DNA of 64,000 nt from Derxia lacustris (GTDB lineage Bacteria; Pseudomonadota; Gammaproteobacteria; Burkholderiales; Burkholderiaceae_E). Below the pieces are notes generated by a model. It did no database searches. It saw nothing but the letters and a program-made list of their open reading frames with translations, and was not told the origin of the DNA. The stretch is taken from contig NZ_MUHU01000011.1 in the NCBI RefSeq assembly GCF_002105195.1, positions 269,030 through 333,029 on the forward strand. Reading direction: 5' to 3'. How positions within the stretch are numbered: the first letter of the stretch is position 1; each line of letters opens with the position of its first letter. This document shows positions 29,571 through 39,434 of this stretch, in pieces. A program made the position numbers and the translations under genes.

Positions 29571-30877
29571 CCCAAGAACAACACGGCAGCGCCGAACCGC
29601 GCGCGCTGCGCCATGCCGGCTGGATCGCCGGCGCCGTCCTGCTCACGCTGGCCGCCGGCGCCGCCGTGCGCGTGGCCGCCTCGGCGCGCCACGACCAGAC
29701 GCTGGCCGACAGCACCGCCGCCAGCGCCGCGCGCAGCGTGCTGGTCGCGCATGCGCGGCCGGCCGAAGGCAAGCGCACCCTGGCCCTGCCCGGCAGCCTG
29801 CGCGGTCAGGTCGAGGCCCAGCTGTATGCGCGCACCAATGGCTATCTCAAGCGCTGGAACAAGGACCTGGGCGACCGGGTGCGCAAGGGCGAGGTGCTGG
29901 CGGTGATCGACGCGCCCGAGACCGAGCAGGAGCTGGCCCAGGCCCGCGCCGCACGCGAGCAGGTGCAGGCGCGGCTCGGGCTGGCCGAGACCACGCTCGT
30001 GCGCTGGCGCGATCTGCGCACCCGCGATGCGGTCTCGCAGCAGGAAGTGGACGAGCGCGCCGCCGCGCTGCGCAGCGCCCAGGCCGATCTGGCCGCCGCC
30101 GATGCCAATCTGCGCCGGCTTGAGCAGCTGCTGTCGTTCCGCCAGATCGTCGCGCCCTTCGACGGCGTGGTGACGCGGCGCAATGTCGAGATCGGCGCGC
30201 TGGTCAGCGCCGGCAATACCGGCAGCGCGCGCGAGCTGTTCCGGCTGGTGCAGACCGATCCGCTGCGCGTGGGCGTAGCGGTGCCGCAGGTCAATGCCGG
30301 CGACGTGCGCGTGGGCCAGGAAGTCACGCTGCGGCTGCTGGAGCGGCCGGGCCAGCCGATCAAGGGCAGGATCGCGCGCACTGCCGGCGTGGTCGATGCC
30401 GACAGCCGCGCGATGACGGTGGAAGTGGATGTGCCCAATCCCGACGGCAAGCTGCTGCCCGGCGCCTATGTGGAAGTGGCGCTCGGCCTGGCCGGCGGCG
30501 CGCGCAATCTGGTGGTGCCGGCGGCGGCGCTGCAATACCGCCAGGACGGGCCGCGGCTTGCGCTGGTCGATGCCGACGGCCGGGTCGAGCTGCGCGGCGT
30601 CAAGCTCGGCCGCGATCTGGGCAAGGCGGTGGAAGTGGTCGGCGGACTCAAGGCCGAAGACCGCTTCGTGCTCAATCCGCACGACTCGATCGAGGCCGGC
30701 GAAACGGTGCTGGCCACCGACGCGCCGCTGCCCGAACCCGCCGGCAAGGACGGCAAGGACGCTGGCCCGAAGGACGGCAAGCCCGACGCGGGGAAGGCCG
30801 ACGGCAAGCCCGAGGCGGCCAACGGCGGCGGCAAGCCCGACGCCGCTGGCGCCGCCAGGCCCGGAGCGCGCTCGTGA
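29567..30877 (+). CDS. RND efflux periplasmic adaptor (membrane fusion protein)
   Basis: A 436-residue adaptor with an N-terminal membrane anchor, split lipoyl domain (ARTNGYLKRWNKDLGDRVRKGEVLAVIDAPE and QIVAPFDGVVTRRN), a helical hairpin between them and beta-barrel/membrane-proximal domains. It links the permease to the outer membrane channel. The C-terminal 45 residues are a Gly/Lys/Asp/Pro-rich low-complexity tail, unusual for the family. It overlaps the permease and the channel genes by 4 bases each. Confidence 0.92.
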   Translation: MTQEQHGSAEPRALRHAGWIAGAVLLTLAAGAAVRVAASARHDQTLADSTAASAARSVLVAHARPAEGKRTLALPGSLRGQVEAQLYARTNGYLKRWNKDLGDRVRKGEVLAVIDAPETEQELAQARAAREQVQARLGLAETTLVRWRDLRTRDAVSQQEVDERAAALRSAQADLAAADANLRRLEQLLSFRQIVAPFDGVVTRRNVEIGALVSAGNTGSARELFRLVQTDPLRVGVAVPQVNAGDVRVGQEVTLRLLERPGQPIKGRIARTAGVVDADSRAMTVEVDVPNPDGKLLPGAYVEVALGLAGGARNLVVPAAALQYRQDGPRLALVDADGRVELRGVKLGRDLGKAVEVVGGLKAEDRFVLNPHDSIEAGETVLATDAPLPEPAGKDGKDAGPKDGKPDAGKADGKPEAANGGGKPDAAGAARPGARS

Positions 30878-32325
30878 GGTCTGCCTGTCTCGCGCTGCCG
30901 ATGCTGGCGGCGCTGCTGGCCGGCTGTGCCGGCACGCCGGTCGCGGCGCCGCCCGCGCCGCTCGCCCTGGCCCAGGCCCAGGCCGCCGACAACTGGACCT
31001 CGCCGCTGCCGTGGACGCCGGCCCGGCCCGCCGCCGACCGCGCCAAGGGCGACTGGTGGCGCGTGTTCGGCGATGTCGAACTCGACGCCCTGGTGGCGCG
31101 CGCCGAACGCGACAGCGCCAGCATCGAGGGCTTTGCCGCGCGGCTGCGTCAGGCCCGCGCCGGCAGCAATCTGGCGCGCGCCGCCACGCTGCCGCGCCTG
31201 GACGCGACCGGTCGCATCGCGCGCCAGCAGACCTCGGCCAATCGCCCGGCCGGCAGCTATGGCGCGCGCAGCAGCTCGACCACGCAGAACGATTCGGCGC
31301 TCGGGCTGGCGGCCAGCTATGAGCTCGACCTGTTCGACCGCATCGGCAACGAGATCGCCAGCGCCGACGCCGGCAGCGCGCAATTCGCCGCCGATCTGGC
31401 CAATGCGCGGCTGGTGCTGGCCGCCGATCTGGCCGCCGGCTATTTCACGCTGCGCCAGATCGATGCCGAGATCGAGGTGGTCGAGCAGAGCATCGCGGCC
31501 CAGTCCCAGGCGGTCGACGTGCTCCAGGCGCGCCATGACGGCGGCGCCGCCTCCGGCCTCGATCTGGCCCAGCAGCAGGCCCAGCTCGACGCCACCCGCA
31601 CCCAGCTCGACCTCCTGCGGCGTCAGCGTCCGCTGGCCGAACATGCGCTCGCCACGCTGAGCGGCGCGCCGGCCGGCAGCCTGGCCATCGCGCCGCGTGC
31701 CGACTGGGCGCCCGCGCCGCCGGTAGTGCCGCTCGGCCTGCCGTCCGAGGTGCTCCAGCGCCGGCCCGACGTGGCCGCAGCCCAGGCCGGCGTGGCCGCC
31801 GCCAATGCCCAGATCGGCATCGCGCGCGCCGGCTTCTTCCCGAGCCTGGTGCTGGGCGCCAATGCCGGCCTCGACAGCCGCGATCTGGCCCGGCTGCTCG
31901 ACGGCCCGAGCCTGCTCTGGTCGCTCGGCGCGAATGTGGCGCAGACGGTGTTCGACGGCGGCCGCAACCAGGCCCGGCTCGACGCCGCCCGCGCCGCGCA
32001 TGAAGCCGCCAGCGCCGGCTATCGCCAGACCGTGCTGCGCGCCCTGCAGGACGTGGAAGACGGCCTCGCCAGCCTCGATGCGCTGGCCCGCGCCGCCGCC
32101 AGCGCCGAAGCCGCCAGCGCCAGCGCCGGCCGCGCGCTCGCCATCGCCGAAGCGCGTCAGGCCGGCGGCCTCGCCACCTGGCTCGACGTGGTGGCGGCAC
32201 GCCAGCGCCTGCTCGATGCGCGCCGGCTTTCGACCCAGATTCGCGGCCAGCAGCTCGTGACCACGGCCTATCTGGTCAAGGCGCTCGGCGGCGGCTGGCG
32301 CGGTGAGGAACTGGCGCTGCGCTGA
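30874..32325 (+). CDS. RND efflux outer membrane factor, NodT family lipoprotein
   Basis: A 483-residue TolC-like protein with a lipobox LLAGC (Cys18), the [17 protein letters not shown] start of NodT proteins and two repeats of the channel fold (long helices such as [20 protein letters not shown] and [20 protein letters not shown]). It completes the tripartite pump. The GTG start overlaps the adaptor stop by 4 bases. Confidence 0.92.
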   Translation: MRSACLALPMLAALLAGCAGTPVAAPPAPLALAQAQAADNWTSPLPWTPARPAADRAKGDWWRVFGDVELDALVARAERDSASIEGFAARLRQARAGSNLARAATLPRLDATGRIARQQTSANRPAGSYGARSSSTTQNDSALGLAASYELDLFDRIGNEIASADAGSAQFAADLANARLVLAADLAAGYFTLRQIDAEIEVVEQSIAAQSQAVDVLQARHDGGAASGLDLAQQQAQLDATRTQLDLLRRQRPLAEHALATLSGAPAGSLAIAPRADWAPAPPVVPLGLPSEVLQRRPDVAAAQAGVAAANAQIGIARAGFFPSLVLGANAGLDSRDLARLLDGPSLLWSLGANVAQTVFDGGRNQARLDAARAAHEAASAGYRQTVLRALQDVEDGLASLDALARAAASAEAASASAGRALAIAEARQAGGLATWLDVVAARQRLLDARRLSTQIRGQQLVTTAYLVKALGGGWRGEELALR

Positions 32326-32349
32326 TCGACCGGCCCGCGGCGGCAGGGC

Positions 32350-32365
32350 TGCTGCAAAAGCAGCA
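32350..32365. promoter_or_regulatory. TGCT-N8-AGCA dyad between the efflux operon and sbp
   Basis: TGCTGCAAAAGCAGCA is a perfect dyad 25 bases after the outer membrane factor stop and 14 before the sigma-54-like element at 32380. As RNA it would be an 8-bp hairpin with AAAA loop (32348-32367) without a U run. It may be a terminator stem, an activator site, or both. Confidence 0.4.
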
Positions 32366-32379
32366 GCTCACATCCGCAG

Positions 32380-32395
32380 TGGCACTTATTCAGCA
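32380..32395 (+). promoter_or_regulatory. Sigma-54-like promoter of the sulfate-binding protein gene
   Basis: TGGCACTTATTCAGCA has a perfect -24 element TGGCAC and GG-N10-GC spacing; the -12 element is CAGCA rather than TTGCA. A start near 32406 would give a leader of about 138 bases before the ATG at 32544. Confidence 0.55.
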
Positions 32396-32543
32396 AAGAA
32401 AGCCGGATGAAAGGCGAATTTCTGCGGGCAAACACGCAAAAATGCATGGCACGGCTCTGGCGATAGCTGCCGTCAAGCCCGCACCGTTTTCGGGCCGGTC
32501 GATCCGTCGACTGCGTCGACACCCAACCTCGAAGGAAAGATTG

Positions 32544-33560
32544 ATGAAAGCCCCCAGCCTCCTGCGCCGCGCCATTCTCGCCGCCGCGATCGGCGCCATG
32601 AGCGTGACCGCCATGGCCAAGGACATCACCCTGCTCAACGTGTCTTACGACCCGACGCGCGAGCTTTACCAGGAATACAACGCCGCCTTCGCCAAGTACT
32701 GGAAGGCCAAGACCGGCGACAACGTGACCGTCAAGGCTTCGCACGGCGGTTCGGGCAAGCAGGCGCGCGCGGTGATCGACGGCCTCGAAGCCGACGTGGT
32801 CACGCTGGCGCTGGCCTATGACATCGACGCCATCGCGACCGAAGGCGGCAAGCAGGTCGCCGCCGACTGGCAGACCAAGTTCAAGCACAACTCCACGCCC
32901 TACACCTCGACCATCATCTTCCTGGTCCGCAAGGGCAATCCCAAGGGCATCAAGGACTGGAGCGACCTCATCAAGCCGGGCGTGGCCAGCATCACCGCCA
33001 ATCCCAAGACCTCGGGCGGCGCGCGCTGGGGTTATCTGGCTGCCTACGGTTGGGCGCTCAAGGCCAACGGCGGCGACGACGCCAAGGCGCGCGACTACAT
33101 CAAGAAGGTGTTTGCCAGCGTGCCGGTGCTCGACTCGGGCGCGCGCGGCGCGACGGTGAGCTTTGCCGAACGCGGCATCGGCGACGTGCTGTTCTCGTGG
33201 GAAAACGAGGCCGATCTGGTGCTGAAGGAATTCGGCCGCGACAAGTTCGACATCGTCTATCCGTCGTCGAGCATCCTGGCCGAGCCGCCGGTCGCCGTGG
33301 TCGACAAGGTGGTCGACCGCCGCGGCACGCGCGAGGTGGCCACCGCCTACCTCGAATACCTGTACTCGCCCGAAGGCCAGGACATCGCCGGCAAGAACTT
33401 CTACCGCCCGACCGAACCGGCCGCCGCCGCCAAGTACGCGAGCCAGTTCCCCAAGATCAGCCTGTTCACGATCAATGACGTGTTCGGCGGCTGGACCAAG
33501 GCGCAGAAGACCCACTTCGCCGACGGCGGCGTGTTCGACCAGATCTACCAGCCGAAGTAA
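32544..33560 (+). CDS. sbp: Periplasmic sulfate-binding protein
   Basis: A 338-residue ABC-transporter binding protein with signal peptide ending AMA-KDI and the sulfate/thiosulfate-binding signatures [36 protein letters not shown] and [18 protein letters not shown] lies 5-8 bases before the ATG. No cysT, cysW or cysA permease/ATPase genes are near, so it is an orphan that must use a transporter encoded elsewhere. A sigma-54-like promoter upstream suggests induction under sulfur limitation (inference). Confidence 0.94.
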   Translation: MKAPSLLRRAILAAAIGAMSVTAMAKDITLLNVSYDPTRELYQEYNAAFAKYWKAKTGDNVTVKASHGGSGKQARAVIDGLEADVVTLALAYDIDAIATEGGKQVAADWQTKFKHNSTPYTSTIIFLVRKGNPKGIKDWSDLIKPGVASITANPKTSGGARWGYLAAYGWALKANGGDDAKARDYIKKVFASVPVLDSGARGATVSFAERGIGDVLFSWENEADLVLKEFGRDKFDIVYPSSSILAEPPVAVVDKVVDRRGTREVATAYLEYLYSPEGQDIAGKNFYRPTEPAAAAKYASQFPKISLFTINDVFGGWTKAQKTHFADGGVFDQIYQPK

Positions 33561-33596
33561 TTCGGACCGGCAGCGCCGCTCGCGGCGCGCATCGGG

Positions 33597-33626
33597 CTTC
33601 GGCGGCTGCGGCCGCCGAAGTCGTTT
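33597..33626. terminator. Hairpin terminator between sbp and map
   Basis: CTTCGGCGGC (33597-33606) pairs perfectly with GCCGCCGAAG (33611-33620) around a TGCG loop, followed by TCGTTT. It lies between the convergent sbp and map genes and could serve both. Confidence 0.65.
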
Positions 33627-33632
33627 CTGGCG

Positions 33633-34430
33633 TCAGGCGATCGCCGGATAGCTGCCCGTGCCCTCGGGCCAGGGCGTCAGCACCTCGAAGCCCTCGGGCG
33701 TGACCGCCACCATGTGCTCCCACTGCGCCGACAGCGAGCGGTCGCGCGTCACCACGGTCCAGCCATCGCCGAGCGACTTGGTCTCGCGCTTGCCGGCGTT
33801 GATCATGGGCTCGATGGTGAAGATCATCCCGGCCTCCAGCCGCAGCCCCTCGCCGCGCTTGCCGTAATGCAGCACCTGGGGCTCGTCGTGATAGGTGCGG
33901 CCGATGCCGTGACCGCAGTACTCGCGCACCACGCTGAAACCCTCGCGATGCGCAACGGTCTGGATCGCATGACCGATGTCGCCGAGCGTGGCGCCGGGCC
34001 GCACCGCGCGGATGCCGGCGACCATCGCCTCGTAGGTGGTGTCGACCAGCCGGCGCGCCAGCGGGCTCGGCTCGCCAACGAAGTACATGCGGCTCGAATC
34101 GCCGAACCAGCCGTCCTTCACCACCGCCACGTCGATGTTGACGATGTCGCCCTTCTTGAGCACCCGCGTCTCGGACGGGATGCCGTGGCAGACCACATGG
34201 TTGACCGAGGCGCAGATGGTCTTGGGATAGCCGTGATAGCCCACATTGGCCGGCACCGCCCGCTGCACGTCCACGATGTAGCGGTGGCAGATGCGGTCCA
34301 GCTCCTCGGTGGTGACGCCGGGCTTCACATGCTCGCCGATCATCAGCAGCAGCTCGGCGGCCAGCTTGCCGGCGGCGCGCGCCATGGCGATTTCCTCGGG
34401 CGTGCGCACGAGATGGGCGGTCTTGCTCAT
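33633..34430 (-). CDS. map: Methionine aminopeptidase, type I
   Basis: A 265-residue enzyme that removes the initiator methionine from nascent proteins. The five metal ligands are present: Asp100, Asp111, His174, Glu207 and Glu238, and the substrate-contact His82 lies in VVCHGIPSE. It overlaps the ParD-like gene by 4 bases. It is probably a second map copy because the housekeeping one normally sits near rpsB; this cannot be checked here. Confidence 0.93.
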   Translation of the reverse strand: MSKTAHLVRTPEEIAMARAAGKLAAELLLMIGEHVKPGVTTEELDRICHRYIVDVQRAVPANVGYHGYPKTICASVNHVVCHGIPSETRVLKKGDIVNIDVAVVKDGWFGDSSRMYFVGEPSPLARRLVDTTYEAMVAGIRAVRPGATLGDIGHAIQTVAHREGFSVVREYCGHGIGRTYHDEPQVLHYGKRGEGLRLEAGMIFTIEPMINAGKRETKSLGDGWTVVTRDRSLSAQWEHMVAVTPEGFEVLTPWPEGTGSYPAIA

Positions 34431-34657
34431 GCGCCGCTCCCGACGCCGTCGGCGATGACCAGCGGACCGGTCTCGCCGGTCTGGCTGGCGCGCAGCAGCA
34501 GCTTGCTGATGTCGGCATAGCAAAGCTCGGGATGCAGCTCGGCCAGCATGCCGACGCGCATCCAGTGCTCGGCCTGGGCATTGATGGATCGGCTGAGCGC
34601 GCCGCTGGCGACGCGCAGATTGGCGTGCATCTGCTCGGAGATCTTCACGATTCCCAT
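34427..34657 (-). CDS. ParD-like protein
   Basis: A 76-residue protein with a ribbon-helix-helix-type start (MGIVKISEQMHANLRVASGALSRSINAQAEHWM) of the ParD_like family. No toxin gene is next to it; instead it is translationally coupled to map, a pairing I recall from other Proteobacteria. It may be a DNA-binding autoregulator of the two-gene unit. The dyad at 34671-34694 lies just upstream of its ATG. Confidence 0.78.
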   Translation of the reverse strand: MGIVKISEQMHANLRVASGALSRSINAQAEHWMRVGMLAELHPELCYADISKLLLRASQTGETGPLVIADGVGSGA

Positions 34658-34670
34658 GGGTTGAAGCCTT

Positions 34671-34694
34671 ATACGGTCTGTATACGAACCGTAT
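34671..34694. promoter_or_regulatory. 24-bp dyad operator upstream of parD-like/map
   Basis: ATACGGT (34671-34677) and ACCGTAT (34688-34694) are perfect inverted arms, with a further palindrome GTATAC at the centre (34680-34685). It lies between the MarR gene and the ParD-like gene and is AT-rich against its surroundings. It is a likely site for the MarR or the ParD-like protein. Confidence 0.65.
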
Positions 34695-34712
34695 GCTAAC
34701 CCAGCGCCGCGA

Positions 34713-35348
34713 TCACTCCGCGCCAAGCCGTGCAAGCTTTTGCAGCAGCTCGACCAGCATCAGCGATTCGCCCGGGCTCAGCTCGGCGAAGGCGTCCTTC
34801 TCCATGCGCTGGGCGATGGCGCGCGCGCGCAGGGCCAGGTCGCGGCCGGCGTCGGTGAGTTGCACGGTCTGGGCCCGGCGGTCGGTCTCGCTGCGCACTC
34901 GCACGACGATGCCGCGCCGCACGCAGCGGTCGAGCAGGATGGTCATGTTGGGCGCCGAGATCGCCAGCAGATCGGACAGTTGGGTCTGGGTCACGTCCTC
35001 GTTGGTCGACAGCAGCATGAGGATGGTGAACTCGACCGGGCGCAGATCGAGCGGCTCGCCGATCGAGCGCATGAAGATCGCGGCAGTGGCGATCCGCGCG
35101 CGCGCCAGGTGGTAGCCGATGGAGTCGGCGAGCCAGGACTGGTCGAGCGCCGGCCGGCGCGCGGCGCGACGCCGGGCCGGTGCGGCATCGGCCGGGCCCG
35201 CGCCGGCCGGCGCATCGGCGCCGCCGGCCTCGTCCGTCAGCGCTGCCGGGCTGCCGATGGCGGCAGCTGCCACCGCTGCCCCAGCCACCGTCGCCGGCCT
35301 GCCCGCCGCTGTCTGCGCCACCGCGCCGGCCCGCTTTCTCGTCGCCAT
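34713..35348 (-). CDS. MarR-family transcriptional regulator
   Basis: A 211-residue protein. The first 70 residues are an Ala/Gly/Pro-rich extension and the rest is a winged HTH: RPVEFTILMLLSTNEDVTQTQLSDLLAISAPNMTILLDRCVRRGIVVRVRSETDRRAQTVQLTDAGRDL. MarR proteins often respond to aromatic ligands. An internal start would give a normal 140-150 residue protein, so the extension may be untranslated. The dyad at 34671 is a candidate operator. Confidence 0.87.
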   Translation of the reverse strand: MATRKRAGAVAQTAAGRPATVAGAAVAAAAIGSPAALTDEAGGADAPAGAGPADAAPARRRAARRPALDQSWLADSIGYHLARARIATAAIFMRSIGEPLDLRPVEFTILMLLSTNEDVTQTQLSDLLAISAPNMTILLDRCVRRGIVVRVRSETDRRAQTVQLTDAGRDLALRARAIAQRMEKDAFAELSPGESLMLVELLQKLARLGAE

Positions 35349-35454
35349 CGTCCCTTGCCTCGCTGCTGCCCCGTCGCGGGGCCGAAGCCGCGATTGTCCG
35401 TGATCGGCCGGGCCGGACCGCGATGTGCCGCAAGCCGGCCCCAGCCCGCCAGAC

Positions 35455-36588
35455 TCAGAACGCGTGACGCATGCCGATCATGGTGCCGAGCTGGTTCTTG
35501 CCCGCGAGCGGCGTGGTGCCGGCACCGCCGCCGCTGACCGAGTACTGGGCCAGCGCGCTGTTGGCCAGATAGCCGGTTTGCAGATAGACCGCGCTGCGCT
35601 TGGACAGCGCATAGGTGCCGCGCGCCACGCCCATCGAGGCGCTGCGGTCGCGGTCGGCATTGGTGGTGCGCAGGAACTGGGCATCGAGCACGAGGGCGGC
35701 GGTGGCCGGGTAGGACGCGCCGATGTACCAGGTCTTGGACTTGGCTTCGGTCGCGGCGGTCTCGACCTTGCGGTCGAGCCAGCCGGCGCCGAGCCGGGTG
35801 TCGCCGAGCATCACGTAGGCGCCGGCGAACAGGCGCCGGTCCTTGTCGCTGGCGCCGGTAAACGCGATGGACGGCGCGCCGTTGAAGAAGGACGCGGCGG
35901 CGCCGGTGCCGCCGCGCATCTCGTCATAGGCCACGGTCACGCCATAGGGCTTGGGCGCCCAGCGCAGCATCGCGCTCCAGTCGCGGCAGGCGGTGTTGGC
36001 GCCGGCCGTCTCGCCGGCGCAGGTGCCGGCGCCCGGCGTGCCGCCGGCAACGTCGCGGCCGAACGACCAGCTCGCATAGCCGGTGAAATCGCCAGTCGTG
36101 CCGCGATAGGTGACGGCGTTGTCGACGCGCGCATTGGGCACGCCCGGATCGACCGAGCCGAGCGCGTACACCGCCGGGCCGAGCACATCCGAATCGCCGA
36201 GCGCATAGAACATGGCGCTGTACTGGCGCCCGAACGCCACCTGGCCCCAGTTGCCGGCCAGCCCGACGAAGGCCTGCCGGCCCCAGGTGCGACCACCCTG
36301 GGCCGAGGCGCCGGTATCGAGCCCGAGGCCGGCCTCGATGGTGAAGACGGCCTTCAGCCCGTCGCCCAGATCCTCGCTGCCGCGAAAGCCGAGCCGCGAC
36401 GGCAGCTCGCCGGTGACGGTCGGCACGCGCACCAGCGTCTTGTCGCCGCCGGCATGGGTCACGACCTCGATGCCGCTGTCGACCAGACCGTAGATGGTCA
36501 CGTTGGTCGCGCCGGCCTGCTGGGCCTGGGCGGCGCCGGCGGCAAGCGCCAGTGCCGCGACGGGAAGCGCGCGGATGGTTTTCTTCAT
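35455..36588 (-). CDS. Gram-negative trimeric porin (Burkholderia type)
   Basis: A 377-residue beta-barrel with signal peptide ending AQA-QQA, the start NVTIYGLVDSGIEVVTHAGG, SRLGFRGSEDLGDGLKAVFTIEAG, the RQAFVGLAGNWGQVAFGRQY strand pair, and a C-terminal HAF. These are hallmarks of betaproteobacterial general porins. It lies before the liv operon on the same strand direction but with a gap, and may admit the aromatic substrates handled by it. Confidence 0.94.
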   Translation of the reverse strand: MKKTIRALPVAALALAAGAAQAQQAGATNVTIYGLVDSGIEVVTHAGGDKTLVRVPTVTGELPSRLGFRGSEDLGDGLKAVFTIEAGLGLDTGASAQGGRTWGRQAFVGLAGNWGQVAFGRQYSAMFYALGDSDVLGPAVYALGSVDPGVPNARVDNAVTYRGTTGDFTGYASWSFGRDVAGGTPGAGTCAGETAGANTACRDWSAMLRWAPKPYGVTVAYDEMRGGTGAAASFFNGAPSIAFTGASDKDRRLFAGAYVMLGDTRLGAGWLDRKVETAATEAKSKTWYIGASYPATAALVLDAQFLRTTNADRDRSASMGVARGTYALSKRSAVYLQTGYLANSALAQYSVSGGGAGTTPLAGKNQLGTMIGMRHAF

Positions 36589-36768
36589 GGGAGTGTCTCC
36601 TCCGGTTTGGGAATGGGCGACGCCGCGTGGATGTGTTGTTGCGGGCGCGCGGGCAGGACCGCACCGCCGGACCGGCCGGTGCGACAGGAAAGGACGGGTT
36701 GCCCGAAGCGCGCGGCCTGGCGCGGTCGGGCAGCGGCGCGGGCCGGTCGGCGCAGGACGCCGGCCGGC

Positions 36769-37587
36769 TCAGGCCGGCGCGGTGGCGAAGCCGGCCAGCG
36801 GCGGCGGCGGCGGCGCGGGCGTGGCGGCCGGCGGCGCGACCGAACCGTGGCCGGTACCCAGATAGGTGTCGATCACGCGCGGATCGCTGGCCAGCTCGGC
36901 GGCCGGGCCGTGCAGCGCGAACTGCCCGGTCTCCAGCACATAGCCGTGATCGGCCACGGCCAGCGCGGCGCGCGCGTTCTGCTCGACCAGCAGGATGGTC
37001 ACGCCGGTCGCGCGCAGGCCTTCGACGATGGTGAAGATCTCGCGCGTGACCAGCGGCGCCAGGCCCAGGCTGGGCTCGTCGAGCATCAGCAGGCGCGGCG
37101 CGCTCATGAGCGCGCGGCCCACCGCCAGCATCTGGCGCTCGCCGCCCGACAGCGTGCCGGCCAGTTGCGTGCGGCGTTCCTTCAGGCGCGGAAAGCGGGT
37201 GTAGACCTCGTCGATGCGGTCGCGCCAGCGCGGAAAGTTGCGCCGCATCTGGCGCCAGCCGCCGAGCAGCAGGTTGTCCTCGACGGTCATGCTGCCGAAC
37301 AGCTCGCGCCGCTCGGGCACCAGCGCGATGCCGAGCATCACCCGCTCTTCCAGCGTGGCGCGGCCGATGTCCTGGCCGTTGAAGACGATGCTGCCGCGCG
37401 CCGGAATCGCGCCGACCAGCGCATTGAGCGTGGTCGACTTGCCGGCGCCGTTGGGCCCGATGACGGTAATCACGCCGCCGGCCGGCGCGCTGAAGTCGAG
37501 GCCGTCGAGCACCTCGGCGCGGCCATAGCCGGCGCGCAGGCCGCGCACATCGAGCAGCGGCGCGGGAGTGGATTGGGCTTGGTTCAT
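36769..37587 (-). CDS. livF: Branched-chain amino acid-type ABC transporter ATPase LivF
   Basis: A 272-residue ABC ATPase with Walker [10 protein letters not shown], signature LSGGERQML, Walker B LLMLDEPSLGLAP and the LivF-typical VPERRELFGSMTVEDNL. The C-terminal 35 residues are a Pro/Ala tail. It is the last gene of livK-livH-livMG-livF. I prefer the ATG at 37587 to that at 37626, which lies within the upstream gene. Confidence 0.92.
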   Translation of the reverse strand: MNQAQSTPAPLLDVRGLRAGYGRAEVLDGLDFSAPAGGVITVIGPNGAGKSTTLNALVGAIPARGSIVFNGQDIGRATLEERVMLGIALVPERRELFGSMTVEDNLLLGGWRQMRRNFPRWRDRIDEVYTRFPRLKERRTQLAGTLSGGERQMLAVGRALMSAPRLLMLDEPSLGLAPLVTREIFTIVEGLRATGVTILLVEQNARAALAVADHGYVLETGQFALHGPAAELASDPRVIDTYLGTGHGSVAPPAATPAPPPPPLAGFATAPA

Positions 37588-37597
37588 CGCGGCGTCC

Positions 37598-39433
37598 TCA
37601 ATGCTCGGTGCCCAGATAGGCGGCACGCACCGCCGGGCTGTTGCGCACCTCTTCGGGCGAGCCCTCGATCAGCTTGGTGCCGAATTCCATCACCACGATC
37701 CGGTCGGTCAGGCCCATCACGAAGTCCATGTCGTGCTCGACCAGCAGCAGGCTCATGCCCTCGCCGCGCAGCTGCCGCAGCACCTCGACCAGGGCGAGCT
37801 TTTCCTGGTGGCGCAGGCCGGCGGCCGGCTCGTCGAGCAGCAGCAGCGCCGGATCGAGGCAGAGCGCGCGCGCGATCTCCATCAGCCGCTGCGGCCCGAG
37901 CGCCAGATTGCCGGCCTGCTCATGCATCAGATGACCCATGCCGATGCGCAGCAGCTGGCGCTCGGCCTCGCGCAGCAGCCGGCGCTCGTCGGCCCGGTCG
38001 AGGCCGAGCAGCGCGCGCAGGATGCCGGCCGAGCCGCGCAGATGGGCGCCGAGCGCCACGTTCTCCAGCACCGTCATCTCCGGAATCATCTTGACGTGCT
38101 GGAAGCTGCGCGCGATGCCCAGCGCCGCGATCTGGCGCGACGGCGTCCGCTCGATGCGGCGGCCGGCAAAGCTCACCTCGCCCGCGCTGGCCGGCAGCAC
38201 GCCGGTGAGCAGATTGAAGGTGGTCGACTTGCCGGCGCCGTTCGGGCCGATCAGCCCGACGATCTCGCCGTGACCGATGCTGAAGCTCACATCCTTGACC
38301 GCCACCAGCCCGCCGAACTGCTTGCGCAGATTGCGGGCCACCAGCAGCGGCGCGCCGTCGGCGGCGGCCGCTGCCGGCCGGGCCCGCGCCGGCAGCGGCG
38401 CGGCATCGGCCCAGTCGCGCCGGCGCTGCGGCGCCGGCCAGCGCCGCTCGACCCAGTGCCAGATGCCCTTGGGCGCGAACCTCAGCATGGCGATCAGCAG
38501 CACGCCGAACACGATCACCTCATAGCTGCCGGCGCTGCCCAGCAGCTGCGGCAGCCAGGCTTGCAGCCGGTCCTCCAGCAGCTTGACCGCCGCCGCGCCG
38601 GCAAACGCGCCCCACACCTGACCGGCGCCGCCGAGCACCGCCATGAACAGGTATTCGATGCCCATGTGCATGCCGAACGGCGACGGATTGACCGTGCGCT
38701 GGAAGTGCGCGAACAGCCAGCCCGACAGCGCCGCCAGCAGCGCCGCGATCACGAAGATGGCGGTCTTGTAGCGGAAGGTCGCGATGCCCATCGCCTCGGG
38801 CATGGTGCTGCCGCTGCGCAGCGCGCGGATCGCCCGGCCGGCGCGCGAATCGAGCAGCCGCAGCACCGCGAACGCCGCCACCAGCGCCAGCCCCCAGATC
38901 AGCCAGAACAGGCTGCGGTTGTCGCGCAACTCCAGGCCGAAGAAGCCCAGCGCCGGAATCCCGACGATGCCGTCGAACTTGCCGAGGCCGTCGACATTGC
39001 CCATCAGGAAGAACAGCGCCAGCCCCCAGCAGATGGTGGCGAGCGGCAGGTAATGGCCCGACATGCGCAGCGTGATGGCGGCCAGCAGCAGCGCCACCCC
39101 GCCTGCCACCGCCAGACTGGCCAGCAGCGCCAGCCACGGCGACAGCGCGAACTGCGTGCTCAGCAGCGCCGTGGTGTAGGCGCCGAGGCCGACGAAGGCC
39201 GCCTGCCCGAACGACGTGAGTCCGCCCACGCCGGTGAGCAGCACCACGCCCAGCACGGCGATGGAATACAGGCCGATGTAGTCGAGCTGGGTGATCCAGA
39301 ACTCGGGCACCGGCAGCAGCGGCAGCAGCAGCACGACGGCCGCCAGCAGCGCCGGCGCGGCGCGGCGCAACGAGGGCCGGGCACGCGGCGGCGCGCCGGC
39401 GGCGAGATCGGCAGTGGTCTGGGCCGGGGTCAT
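37598..39433 (-). CDS. Fused LivM permease and LivG ATPase
   Basis: A 611-residue fusion. Residues 1 to about 345 form a LivM-type permease with about nine helices ([38 protein letters not shown], and the EAA-like [14 protein letters not shown] loop). After a Pro/Ala linker, residues from about 370 form a LivG ATPase: Walker [31 protein letters not shown], signature-region [15 protein letters not shown] and Walker [12 protein letters not shown]. The signature reads NLALGPQ instead of LSGGQ. AGGA 8 bases upstream supports the ATG at 39433, one base after the livH stop. Confidence 0.92.
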   Translation of the reverse strand: MTPAQTTADLAAGAPPRARPSLRRAAPALLAAVVLLLPLLPVPEFWITQLDYIGLYSIAVLGVVLLTGVGGLTSFGQAAFVGLGAYTTALLSTQFALSPWLALLASLAVAGGVALLLAAITLRMSGHYLPLATICWGLALFFLMGNVDGLGKFDGIVGIPALGFFGLELRDNRSLFWLIWGLALVAAFAVLRLLDSRAGRAIRALRSGSTMPEAMGIATFRYKTAIFVIAALLAALSGWLFAHFQRTVNPSPFGMHMGIEYLFMAVLGGAGQVWGAFAGAAAVKLLEDRLQAWLPQLLGSAGSYEVIVFGVLLIAMLRFAPKGIWHWVERRWPAPQRRRDWADAAPLPARARPAAAAADGAPLLVARNLRKQFGGLVAVKDVSFSIGHGEIVGLIGPNGAGKSTTFNLLTGVLPASAGEVSFAGRRIERTPSRQIAALGIARSFQHVKMIPEMTVLENVALGAHLRGSAGILRALLGLDRADERRLLREAERQLLRIGMGHLMHEQAGNLALGPQRLMEIARALCLDPALLLLDEPAAGLRHQEKLALVEVLRQLRGEGMSLLLVEHDMDFVMGLTDRIVVMEFGTKLIEGSPEEVRNSPAVRAAYLGTEH

Positions 39434-39434
39434 C

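Noticed and set aside
32348..32367. Strong rho-independent terminator after the efflux operon
   Set aside because: The hairpin is good but no U run follows. It is kept as a dyad of uncertain role, since it also fits the TGCT-N8-AGCA pattern.
34427..34657. Toxin-antitoxin pair at the ParD-like gene
   Set aside because: No ParE or other toxin gene is adjacent; the partner is methionine aminopeptidase.
37588..37626. Earlier ATG for livF at 37626
   Set aside because: It lies within the end of the livMG gene, and the extra residues are unlike ABC ATPase N-termini.
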